DNA from: Aegilops tauschii subsp. strangulata
Lineage: Eukaryota > Streptophyta > Magnoliopsida > Poales > Poaceae
Assembly: GCF_002575655.3 (NCBI RefSeq)
Contig: NC_053037.3
Span: 570,626,880 to 570,690,879 of the forward strand
DNA length: 64,000 nt
Direction of reading: 5' to 3'
A program made the position numbers and the translations under genes. Positions 55,053-64,000 of the stretch are shown here, piece after piece (within the stretch, counting starts at the first letter, position 1; each line of letters starts with the position of its first letter). A model generated the notes under the pieces. It worked only from the letters and a program-made list of their open reading frames with translations. It searched no databases and was not told the DNA's origin.

Positions 55053-56789
55053 TAAATACCTGTGCTTCTTACTAATGATGATCCTAATGTTTATTCAATG
55101 GGGAAATGAATATTGAGTGCCGACATAGTGCTGTTCTTTTGGGGTAAGAAAGAGAAAAAATATTAATTTTGGTTCCTTCCCTTTTATGCATATGGATGCA
55201 CTATGTGCTCTCTGTCTATTTGTAATTTGTCTTACTCATGAAGCATACGACCGTTACTCCCTGGTCCTATAGAACATAGTTCGGATTTCTCATTTGTATA
55301 GTTCAGTGCTTTTGGTTTGGATAGTTCACTCCTTCGTATTTGGAACCAATTTCAAGTTGAGGGACTGATTCTTGATTTTCTTCTATATTGGGTATTGTTT
55401 TGTTTTGTGGGTAATTTTAGTTCGTTCATTCTGCATATTCCCAAATTTTTTACAGCTTCTCGGTAAGAAATAGACACGCTAGATTCATATACTTATCTTC
55501 GAAAAATATATATTTTTTGGCCATAGGTGCTGTAGCTGTTTGAGTTTGTAGTTGCATGAACATCCTTAGGCATTTGTTTACCATAGAACATGCTTTCTGA
55601 TTTTCATGATGACTTGACAAAGAAATTAGAATTGCAATATGCATGAAGAAATTGGTCATAAACTATTGATTTCCTCAGCTCGACATAGTGACTAATTTAG
55701 TGGTGAGCGGGTAGTTACCCAGTGTTTGTCTTATTGTTTGTAGGTGGTCCTTCCTGTAGGTCTGTTGGTCAGGGCGATTTGCGTGTCCCGTATGCCTCCG
55801 TTCTGGTTGCGTCTTTTGGTATTTTTTGCATCTATGGAATCTCTAGAAAGACTTATATTTAGGAATGGAGGGAGTATTTCTTTGCTTGATTTCTTGCTTG
55901 CCGTTGGGCATAGTTAATTTTTACTGTTCTTTTTTTGGTAGGCCAAACTATTGATGTGGGAGGAGACCTTTATGAAAGCTCAGGTCTGATGTTTAGTCTT
56001 GGTAGAAAGAAACGGCAATGCATACTTTTCATCTTGCAAGATCTAGCACTCATGTAGATAAGGCTTGCTTCCTTGTGACTACGGAGTTATTACAACAAGC
56101 TATGCACATGAAACCCTTATTTTCCATCTCATGAGTCAAAAGTAGCATCTACACACACGTACAATACCGCGGCCTTATTTTCTATCGTCCCATGAGTCAA
56201 AAGTAGCGTATACACCCACGTAGCGTATCGATATCGATGGCGTGCGGCGTGCCGCCACACGGGTATGGCTAGTAACCATTACTGAAGACCATAATAGGTC
56301 CACGTCCTTTATCTTAGTGAGGCATCACATTTGTGTTGCCGCTTATTCTCCTTCACACCCTCGCCGGCGGTGGCCTTAGTGTTCACACAAACCAAAACGT
56401 GTTTGTATGTGGTTAATTATAAGGTGTCTCTCTGTGTGTGTGAAATGTGTTGTTTTTTCCCTTCGAGGTTTTTCAGAGGTGTGCATCTGTGGTTATCGAT
56501 GTTTTCTTTCATCTCTATATGGTGTTATTGGGTGTTTATTTGCAATCCAGATCGCCGCTGGTACGAAAGAAAAAGGGACCGTGCCCTATAGATTATAAGT
56601 CTGCTTTCACAATAATATTTTTTAAATATTTAACAGGTAAAAATAACATCATATTCAGATTTTACATATTTTTCTAATCAAATTTCATATAGAACATATT
56701 AAAATTGAAGTTTCGGAATCAAATTCCATATATAATATATTAAAATTGAAGTTACGTTTAAAAAACCTCCTGCTAGATCGCATCTAGAG
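55053..56789. other. Intergenic sequence with minor repeats
   Basis: No gene is recognisable. ACTTATATTTAGGAATGGAGGGAGTA (55851-55876) is the end of a Stowaway-type MITE whose other end is missing. A diverged ~58-bp tandem duplication with CATGAGTCAAAAGTAGC lies at about 56115-56230. Confidence 0.45.
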
Positions 56790-57370
56790 GACGAGGGCCT
56801 TCTCGCCTCCCGCCGGCGCCGCCGCTGATCTGCCTTGTCTCCGATGGCTTTAGGGCCATGGAGGCGCAGTGGACCTCGGCCCTCGCCGGTGGGAGGGCTT
56901 CTGCTCCATTTTTGGGTCTTCTTTTAGGGTTTGTATCCTACTCAGGGAGGCGAGACGGCGGCGGCTCTCTGTAGTTGAAATAAGGTCCTCCCCACCTAGT
57001 CCCCATTTTGGTGGTGCGTACAGCATCGTTGGAAGGCGTGTAGAGGTGTGTCTCCGACGGATCTCATGGGATTCGGTCGGTGTTGGTCTTCGGTGGATCT
57101 CCATGTATCCAGTCTTGGTACGTCTACGTTCGTGTGTCTACAAGTTGGTTTTTTCTGATCTATGCTTCTCTACATCGGCGGCAGTTGTTGTTTTGGTGCG
57201 CTGGTCCTGTGGGGTTTTAGCATGATGACTTTCCGACTGTCTACTACAATGAGTTTTGCTCGGCTCTGGTGAAGGTGGTGAATTGACCTGGATGTAATTT
57301 TTATTATTTCTAGCGTTCTTTGTACTACGATGACAGTTGATGTATAGATTGGAAGTTTTTTCGATTATTT
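56790..57370 (+). mobile_element. Non-autonomous non-LTR retroelement remnant
   Basis: The sequence begins with a GC-rich, CGG-rich head (56790-56900). It continues with GATCTATGCTTCTCTACATC, TTCCGACTGTCTACTACAAT and GGCTCTGGTGAAGG, segments I associate with the abundant short non-LTR elements of Triticeae. It has no long frame. The tail and target duplication are not clear. Confidence 0.45.
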
Positions 57371-57464
57371 TTTAAAGTTGAGATTTATAAAAGATATAGA
57401 TAATTAAAAAATCATTTATTTGATTTAAATATGATCCTGTCTGAATTAACTAAAAAGTCAGGGG

Positions 57465-57542
57465 GTTCCACCTTGGGTTAGGATTAGAACCCGCCAGTTG
57501 CACACCGGGCCCGTACATCGTCCTTTGCACGCAATCCGAATC
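57465..57542 (+). promoter_or_regulatory. Distal part of the RING gene promoter
   Basis: This segment (TTGGGTTAGGATTAGAACCC, then CCGTACATCGTCCTTTGCAC) is homologous to 50375-50440. In that copy it continues without interruption into the TATA region. Here the retroelement 57543-58878 separates it from the proximal part. Confidence 0.65.
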
Positions 57543-58878
57543 TTTTTTTTAGAACGAAGGCTCCAGAAGAGCCCGGCTTTGAATTAACAAAGCCATCAAC
57601 CGGCCAGGATTACAAACTCGAAACCAACACAAGAAAGCGAAAAAACGACAAGATACAGAGGCGCTGGACAACAGCACACAAGCCTCACACACACCCAGCT
57701 AAAGGATCGAACAAGGAAGCACGCAGCTCGGGGATATGTAGGTCCTCAATCGCGTACAAATCACCAGGGAGAAGGAGAATGTCAGCACAGGAGCAGCATT
57801 ACGGACGGCGAGGAAGGGCACGCCGTCGCCAAATCGCCAGCGGCCCCGGATTGCCATGTCCTCCCAGCTCCACTGTCAAAGAAGACCCCTGTCTCCTCGC
57901 CTGGCTCGAAGGCGCCGAACCATTGACAGTGTAGCAGTTCACCCTAGAACCTGGGAGGAAAGACACCGGCAGGCTGCATTGGAAAGGAACCTAGCTCACC
58001 CGACTAGCCACGAAATGATCTCAAGGAGCAGAGCACCACCCAACACCCACGGACTGGACACGGAAGAGGAAGAACTGCCGGGACGGACGGAGGAGCAGTA
58101 GCACAGTGTCCCTGTAGGCGTTGAGCCGCGGACGAACTCGCCGCCGACAAAGAAGACCAGCCACTGCCGCCGCTGCACACCCACCACTTCGCCGAGGAGC
58201 CCACTGCCCACCTAGCTCCCAAAAACGGCGCCTTCAGGAAGGACGCGACGCCGAGGGCGCCGCCGCCGCCCAACAGAGTTGAGGTTTTCACCCGGGAGAC
58301 TAGAGGGATGGGGGGACGACGGATCTGACCTGAACGGCGCCTCCAGGGAGGGGAACGGCGCCACGAGCGTCGCCGCCGCCAAGACCGACGAGGCCGGCCT
58401 GGAATTTCTCCCGGTCTGCGAATCCTTGCCGCCGCCACCCCCACGACGCAAGATCCGGCGGCCCGCAGAGGAGCCGGGCAGATCTGGCCGGGGCGGAGCA
58501 CTCGAAACAGGGGGGGGGGGGCAGGGGCGGCCAGATCTGGCGCCACCGCGAGCCACCAGGGCTCCCGTCCACCGGGGCACCCGCCATCCACACGGCCAGG
58601 AACGCCGGCCCACGCCCGCGCCACCGCCTGCCGCCGGGCCGGTGACGCCTCTCCGACCAGGGCCGCCGCCCTAGGGAACACGGCCCCTCGCAGCAGAGGC
58701 AGGGGCGCCAGGGCCCCGCCGCCACCTTCCTCGGCGACACCCCGGGCTTGCCCAGCGGTGGCCTCCGACGGCGGCGAGGAGGAGGGGAGAAGAAAGGGGA
58801 GGCGGCGGAGCTAGGGTTTGGGGCCCCCGGGTCGCCCGAGCAGGGGCGACGCGAGGGGATTGCGGTTCGCTGTGTCTT
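57543..58878 (-). mobile_element. Non-LTR retroelement, 1.34 kb, 13-bp target duplication
   Basis: The same 13 bp, CGCAATCCGAATC, lies at 57530-57542 and 58879-58891. The element's minus strand ends with a short A run, seen as T8 on plus after 57542. Its 3' part reads AATTCAAAGCCGGGCTCTTC and its 5' part (right end) is very GC-rich, with frames only by composition. The empty site is visible in the paralogous copy at 50440-50447 (ACAATCTGAACCCTGCTCGG). It is a non-autonomous LINE derivative or long SINE-like element inserted in the promoter of the RING gene, opposite to its transcription. Confidence 0.8.
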
Positions 58879-58891
58879 CGCAATCCGAATC

Positions 58892-58984
58892 CTGATCGGC
58901 CATTGCGCGCGCACCCCCTCATCGTCTACATATACATCCACGGGCGCAGACCGGCTGTCAACTCAGCCACCGAACGACCGACCG
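58892..58984 (+). promoter_or_regulatory. Proximal promoter and leader of the RING gene
   Basis: CTACATATACATCCACGGGC (58926-58945) holds a TATA-like ACATATACA. The duplicate copy at 50478-50495 has the stronger CCATATATACATCCACGGGC. Conservation of this block between the copies supports a core promoter. The leader is about 40-50 bp if transcription starts near CACGGGC. Confidence 0.55.
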
Positions 58985-59756
58985 ATGCATCCACCGCTGC
59001 GTAGCATGCCGCCGCTGCCGGCTCAGCACCGGACGGTCGATCGCACTCGGGCTGACGGGCAGAAAAAAGACCGACCCGAGCGCCACGGGCCAGCCCTGCT
59101 CCGTGCGCCTCCACGGCGACGTGGTCGTCAGCTACTGCCTGAGCGAGGTGGGCGGCCACCGGACCAGGCTGGTGCGCGAGGACCCGCCCCGGCGGTACGA
59201 CAAGACGTTCTACCTCTACGACCACGACGCCTTCTTCCGGAGCCGCTCCTCATGCCGCGACATCATACACCAGATGCTCGCGCAGACGCCGGTCGTCGGC
59301 GACTTGGACCTCGCCGCCGGCAACTGGGACGAAGACCACTTCCTGCCCCACGACGTGGCCACCATGATCCATGCGCGTAGCTGGTTGCCCGACCTGCTCT
59401 ATAGCGAAGTTGACGTGTGCGTGGACGTCCTGGTGAGCGCCGTGTACAGCGAGCCCAGGGCGCTGCTGCTCGCGTGCAAGCAGGTCACGGCGGCGCACTG
59501 CCGGTTCACGGCGGGCCGAGGGGCCGATCCGGCGGGTGCCTCGGAGTGCGGCGTGTGCATGGAGGATATGTCGGCGCGTGAGGTGGACGGGCCCGACGCC
59601 CTGATGCTGCCGTGCTCGCACGCCTTCCACGTCCGGTGCCTCCTGCCGTGGTTCGACCGGCGGTCGACGTGCCCGATGTGCCGCCAGGACATGATGATCT
59701 ACCTCGTCGCCGTTGCCCAAACCCCAAAGGGGAGGTTTCCAGGCCTAGAGGCTTGA
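58985..59756 (+). CDS. RING-H2 zinc finger protein (putative E3 ubiquitin ligase), N-terminal frame problem
   Basis: The body is open from 59043 or earlier to TGA 59754, about 237 residues. Near the C-terminus is a C3H2C3 RING-H2 finger: CGVC, then LPCSHAFHVRC and a second pair CPMC, with WF before the last pair. Such proteins are usually ubiquitin ligases that bind an E2 through this domain. The N-terminal region (VRLHGDVVVSYCLSEVGG, RRYDKTFYLYDHDAFFRSRS) has no named domain I can give. It matches a lineage of single-exon grass RING genes. There is no ATG in the body frame between 58929 and the body. The ATGs at 58985 and 59003 share a frame that is one base off; the A6 run at 59063-59068 is a likely place for the extra base. 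It is either a sequencing or assembly error, a non-ATG start, or a real frameshift making this a pseudogene. Confidence 0.8.
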
Positions 59757-60376
59757 GTTGATACAACATGATCATCTATTGGTTCGGGCCCGACCCCGTC
59801 GAGCAGCAGTCCAGCACTGGATGCAAGCGTAAAATTTTCAGATCAGTGATGAGATAAAATCCTGTGTATTGGTGTTTACCTGAACCCTGTGACATGTTTT
59901 CTATTGGCTTCATTTTATAGAAAAATTCGCCGGTGCAAACCTTACACCGAGTTGCCTTACAATAATCTATGTTTCAGTCACATTTTTTCATCTAGTGTAC
60001 ATGAGTAGCTCCGGTCCATAGCTATCCTTCTGCTACGGCTAATTGCAACTATAAAATGCTTGATCAAAGTGAGACGGCAACAAATGTGACGACTTTCGGC
60101 ACATAAACAAAATTCGTCGCAAATCAAAGCATTACGTGAAAATTGAAATATCAAAGGCATTTTAATAACCCCCCAAAAAAGGAATGTCCATTTAAACACA
60201 GGTTATACAAAGCTAGTAGTCTTTCGAACTATGCAACAATACATATCAACTAGTGCAACTTTCTTTTGCGGGATTGCAACAGTAATAATAAGTTTACGTT
60301 CAATTACGAAAATGGATTCCATTTCAAACAATTTGCAGCATCAGCCCGTTGTTCCATGCACAAATATTATCTTATA
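59757..60376. other. 3' flank of the RING gene
   Basis: No gene is visible. From about 60249 the sequence is homologous to 49672-49772. The 3' UTR and polyadenylation site probably lie in 59760-59930 (AT-rich, with TTTTATAGAAAAAT), but no canonical AATAAA signal is clear. Confidence 0.5.
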
Positions 60377-60532
60377 TTCATCCGTTCCTAAATATAAGTC
60401 TTTGAAGAGATTTCACTATGGATTACATACGAAACAAAATGAGTGAATCATACTCTAAAATGCATCTATATACATCCGTACGTGGTCCATAGTGAAATCT
60501 CTACAAAGACTTATATTTAGGAACGGAGGGAA
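60377..60532. mobile_element. Stowaway MITE, 156 bp
   Basis: TTCATCCGTTCCTAAATATA and the inverted right end TTCCCTCCGTTCCTAAATAT form the arms, and TAGTGAAATCTCT-type pairing extends inward. TA flanks both sides (60375-60376, 60533-60534). The paralogous region near 49790 reads CTTATACCTTGTTGCC across the site with no insert. Confidence 0.9.
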
Positions 60533-61240
60533 TACCATGTTGCCATCAATAAAACCTCAGGAAGTTTCCATGTCTGGAGACTTTGTTTGGGAATTCAAGC
60601 CTGGAGACTTGATAGTATGTTTCAAGCCATGCAACTAGCCTTGCGAGCCCATGGAAGAGGAACTTCGTTATCTTCCCCGGGAGAAAAAAGAAACTTCTCA
60701 TCTCCCGATTTTTCTATGGAGTATAGAGATTGTACACAACCCCCCGCAAAAAAAAAAGAAATTACACAGGCAGTTGCTTTATGTGCAAATGTACAAAACA
60801 AAATGGACCGGCTAAATTCCAGGTGCCTGAAAAAAGTACATACATTGGTCGATTTTTCCTTTGTCTCCATTGTTGACAACCACTTCCATTGTCGAGCCGC
60901 CCGCTTCATTGGCCTAACCGCCGGCACCCCGCCACCTTCAGCCGACGTCGCCTCATCGTCCCCCGCCCTGCCTGAACCGCCTCCTATGCCGGTCCGCTGG
61001 CCGTCACCCCGGTCATCCCTCTAACCATCCTTCCCCCTTTTTTAGCACCGTTGAAATCCTCATATACCCACACCCATATCCTTCGACCCTCGTACTCCCC
61101 TCCATCAACGACGCCACGTCGTCTTCATTTCTAGCTCGATGCTTGGGGAATTGGACAGGCGCACAATTCATTTTCAGGCAACTAAAGTTTAGCAACCGCG
61201 AAACAAGAAAATATGGACCGTGGCAACAAATATCGGATGA
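60533..61240. other. Spacer between the RING gene and the kinase gene
   Basis: 60533-60735 is homologous to 49797-49925 and 50287-50340. After about 60740 the DNA is unassigned. A frame at 60587-61024 (145 codons) has no recognisable domain and overlaps the duplicated flank, so I do not accept it as a gene. Confidence 0.4.
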
Positions 61241-63167
61241 TCATGACGTGAAGAGCTGGCTCCCGAGGGTGATGATGGCAGTGCCATCGCCCATGACGGT
61301 CGTCAGGGTCATCTCCTTCTCCAGGATGCGGTCGAGCTCCGCCGCGACCAGCCGCATCTTGGGCCGCCTCCTCACCGCTGACGGGCTCAGGCACTGCATT
61401 GTCAGCCCGACCAGCTCCTTCATGCCCTCCGAGGTGAAGCTGCCGCCGAGCCTCGGGTCCGCCACCTCGTCTCCTGACGCCTCTAGCTGACACATTCAGC
61501 ACGAAACTGGCGTCAATATAATGTGGTTGGATTTGAGTTTAGGTTAATTTTGAACGAAACGTCAACTAATATACTTTTATCAGAAGAACTCTTAGATATT
61601 ACTACTACTTTTGTAAAAAAAAAAAACTGCAAAAATCACTATATTTAGTTGGAATGAAAATGTACTGAAAATTAGTATCACTGATTAATAATTACCCAAT
61701 GAGCGAGAGATTCGGTTGATTCCGGAGAAACCAAGCTGGCGGCCTCCCTGCCGGTGATGAGCTCCAGAAGGAAAACCCCAAAGCTGTACACGTCGCTGCT
61801 CGCAGAGAGCTGTGCCAAGGAATGTGCCCTGAGAATGAACGAACGCGCACAGAGAAACGCAGGTGCACAAGAGTCAGACAATAGTGGTGATTACAGGACA
61901 CAGCACACTGTGGACCAACGCATAACTACCAGACAAGAGTGTCTGGTGATTACAGGACGCAGCACACATGAACTGCAGAATAGTAATGTTCAGGGTTCAG
62001 AGAGACATACTCTGGATCCTGGTAGATGCCGGAACGGAACCCGTTCAGCGGCGAGCCGGGGTCCTCAAGCCCTCTGAGCAGCCGGTCGACTCCGGCGTCG
62101 GACACCTTGGCGATGAAGTTCTCGTCCACCAGCACGTTGCTCGTCTTGAAGCCCTTGTGGATCAATGGTGGCGCGAGGCTGTGCAGATGGTCAAGACCTG
62201 CAACGCAGTTCAGAGTTCAGACACTCTGTTTCTGAAACAAGCACAGTGGATTGTGTAATAAGTTCTGTGTTACCACCACCTTTGGCCGCTCCGATGGCGA
62301 TCGAGAGCCTCTGCTTGAACTCCAGCCTTGTCATGGACTCTTTGCCGGTATCTGGTAAATTGATGTAGGGTCTGCGCATCAGCGTTCGGCTGTTTGCTGC
62401 TTCGAATTTGTGCGACAAGAATGGAGCTGTGCAACTGGAAATTACCGTATAGATGGCCGCAGACGCTGCCGTTGGGCAGGTGCTCGAAGACGAGCATCTG
62501 CAGACCCCCGTCCTGGCAGTAGCCGATGAGGGTCACCACGTTCCGGTGCCAGATCTCCGACTGCCTCCTCACCTGCAGCATAGGCGAATTCAGTCAGTAC
62601 ATTTCACCAACTCTCGCGTCAGTACAGAGGCAATTACTTCCTTGTCGAAACGAAAATCCGGCGGTTCAGAAACGTTCAAGAAGTAGCAGGGTTTCAGATG
62701 GGTTACCTCGTCGACGAAGTCTTGCCGTGGCGCGCCGACGCGGCGCTTGATGGCGACGACGGTGCCGTCGAGCAGGAGGCCCATGTAGACCTTGCCGAAG
62801 GTGCCGGCGCCGACGAGGTTGGCGTCGCTGAAGTTCTTGGTGGCGTGGGACATCTCCTCCAGCGTGAACCGCCTGGCGCCCTGGTAGTCCGGCGCCGACG
62901 ACGTCCGGCCGCACCTGCCCCACTCCGCTGAGACCAAACGATTCGTGCATCACGATCACGCACGGCAATTACAAAAAGAAGAAATCGCAGCAGGATAATT
63001 TTTGCTAGTGTCAGGTAGTAAGTACCTAGCGTGGGAGGAGTTTCGTCGGAGGCGGTGTCGGAGGTCCGGCTACGGCGCCACCAGCAGAGCGCGGCGGCGA
63101 CCGCCAGCAGCACCAGCAGGGCGACGGACGCGGCAACGCCGGCTACGACCGCGGTTGGCAATGCCAT
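61241..63167 (-). CDS. Transmembrane receptor-like kinase with a catalytic-loop Asp to Gly change
   Basis: Seven exons on the minus strand (63167-63026, 62927-62707, 62572-62446, 62351-62280, 62197-62011, 61828-61696, 61486-61241) join in phase with GT-AG borders and give 375 residues. A hydrophobic segment (about residues 6-27, VAGVAASVALLVLLAVAAAL) should be a single membrane span with almost no ectodomain. The kinase domain has the glycine loop GAGTFG (87-92), the ATP-binding Lys (AIK, 108), DAG in place of DFG but with Asp kept (VSDAGVD), and SDVYSFGVFLLELITG. The catalytic loop reads HKGFKTSN (201-208): the Asp of HRD-type loops is Gly. Most relatives I know of this type keep HKDFKTSN, so the GGC codon looks like a GAC change. 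It is therefore probably a pseudokinase or an inactive allele. The start is ATG 63167; upstream in-frame codons have no ATG. Confidence 0.88.
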
Positions 63168-64000
63168 GATCCGGGCGACCGTGGCATCCCTGCGCGCACG
63201 CAAACCAAGAACTACGGGATCAGTCGCCGGCCGGCCGAGAGTCCGTGCCCCGGAGGCTCCCGGCGGTGCAGTGCTTGCGCTGAGCGCTAACCTGGGAAGA
63301 GCGACGACGGGGAGCCGCTATAGCTTCGGCATTCATCAATGCGGCGACGGAGCACGGTCAGCTCCGGACGGATCACTCCTCGAGCCGCCCGATCGGAGCA
63401 AGGAACGTACGGAAGCTGGACGACGGCCGGGCTGGGTGTTTTAAAGAGCAGAGCACGATGCGAGGGATGGATGCAATTGGGGCAGCTACCAGTAGCTGGT
63501 GCGCAATCAGAGGACGAACAGAGCAGCTAGGCCAGAGGCAGGCCAAGAAGACGCAGGTGGGCGATATGAAATGAATGCACATGGCAACTTGGACGTCCGC
63601 CATGCCGCGCATGCACGTGGAGAGGAAGCATTTCACCGCGGCGGCCAGGGCGGTGAAACGAACGAACGGGTCGCCTCTTCTTCACCGGGCGAGCGATTCT
63701 GCCATGGGCAGCTGGGAGCGGGACCCGGTCGTGCGCGGGCCCAGCCCGGTGCCTGTCCTGACCTTCGGCAAGCTGTCAACGTGGGGCCGGCCCGGGACCG
63801 CCCACAGGCCGCTTTGACCCGGCTGTGATAGGCTGGAGACCCGATCGAGCAAGGATGATGATAGAGATCTCATGATTATATCGTGCACTTGGCGTCTAGC
63901 GGCGGCCGGCCGGCCTGCCGGAGTGGCATGACGGCGGCGGCGCAGGGTTGCCTTGTGTTTGCTACCTGCTTCCAGATACTTCTTCTAGTATAAACTAGTG
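63168..64000. other. 5' flank of the kinase gene
   Basis: On the minus strand an out-of-frame ATG lies 20 bp upstream of the start (GGATGCCACGG), and a CGCGCAG just before it could be an acceptor of a leader intron. A weak TATA-like TTTAAAACA is near 63435. The rest is GC-rich, with small frames that I regard as non-coding. Confidence 0.4.

Noticed and set aside
57996..58941. Minus- and plus-strand frames of 130 to 225 codons
   Set aside because: They lie in the GC-rich 5' part of the retroelement 57543-58878 and overlap in several frames without domain or conservation.
60587..61024. 145-codon plus-strand frame
   Set aside because: Its first part is the duplicated 3' flank of the RING gene, which is non-coding in the other copy, and the rest has no domain.

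Overview
The window is nuclear DNA of a grass, almost certainly a Triticeae species (wheat, Aegilops or barley group). The evidence is a full-length BARE-1/WIS/Angela-type Copia retrotransposon whose LTRs contain ATGCCCTAGAGGCAATAATA, Stowaway MITEs ending in CTCCCTCYGT, CACTA elements, several non-LTR (LINE) fragments and split genes with GT-AG introns. No operons, CRISPR arrays or prokaryotic features are present. Most of the window is nested transposable elements. Only two clearly recognisable host genes remain, both in the last 6 kb.

Layout. 1-884: end of an unidentified exon, a poly-C tract and the left part of a retroelement zinc-knuckle ORF. 885-5600: a composite PIF/Harbinger transposon with outer TAA target duplications, made of a broken transposase half and an intact Myb/SANT-like half, each with its own subterminal sequences. 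5601-7190: the rest of the interrupted zinc-knuckle ORF and unassigned sequence. 7194-19280: an old minus-strand Copia element split by a young plus-strand Angela-type element (9888-18434, 1708-bp LTRs, target duplication GATGC). 19335-20840: a plus-strand retroelement RNase H domain with a 136-bp tandem duplication and an 899-bp hAT insertion. 21050-21880: diverged LTR/PBS-like repeats. 22360-26990: a decayed minus-strand LINE interrupted by a Harbinger-type element (23481-25178) carrying a piece of an NPF/PTR transporter gene.

27000-28775 holds exon-like fragments of an unidentified gene. 28776-33261 is the most striking structure: a 4.49-kb near-perfect palindrome with arms of about 2.23 kb and a 28-bp spacer. 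35489-35568 is an 80-bp Stowaway hairpin. 37388-42130 is a CACTA element (38109-41822, target duplication GAT) inside an older CACTA-like remnant, followed by a Gypsy gag remnant (42154-42590). 43837-46670 is another minus-strand LINE (RT, zf-RVT, RNase H) with a MITE inside. 46680-49330 is AT-rich repetitive DNA around a ~318-bp tandem array.

49660-50510 is a diverged copy of the flanks of the RING gene that lies 9 kb further on. 51181-54680 has promoter-like and exon-like pieces of an unidentified gene. 56790-58878 holds non-autonomous non-LTR retroelements. 58985-59756 is a RING-H2 finger gene whose only upstream ATGs are out of frame with its body. 61241-63167 (minus) is a seven-exon transmembrane receptor-like kinase whose catalytic-loop aspartate is replaced by glycine.

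Nothing here looks like a cooperating pathway. What the region shows is insertion history: several insertions can be dated relative to each other, and five have an empty site that can be read, either as a reading frame resuming across the insertion or as an uninserted paralogous copy inside the window.
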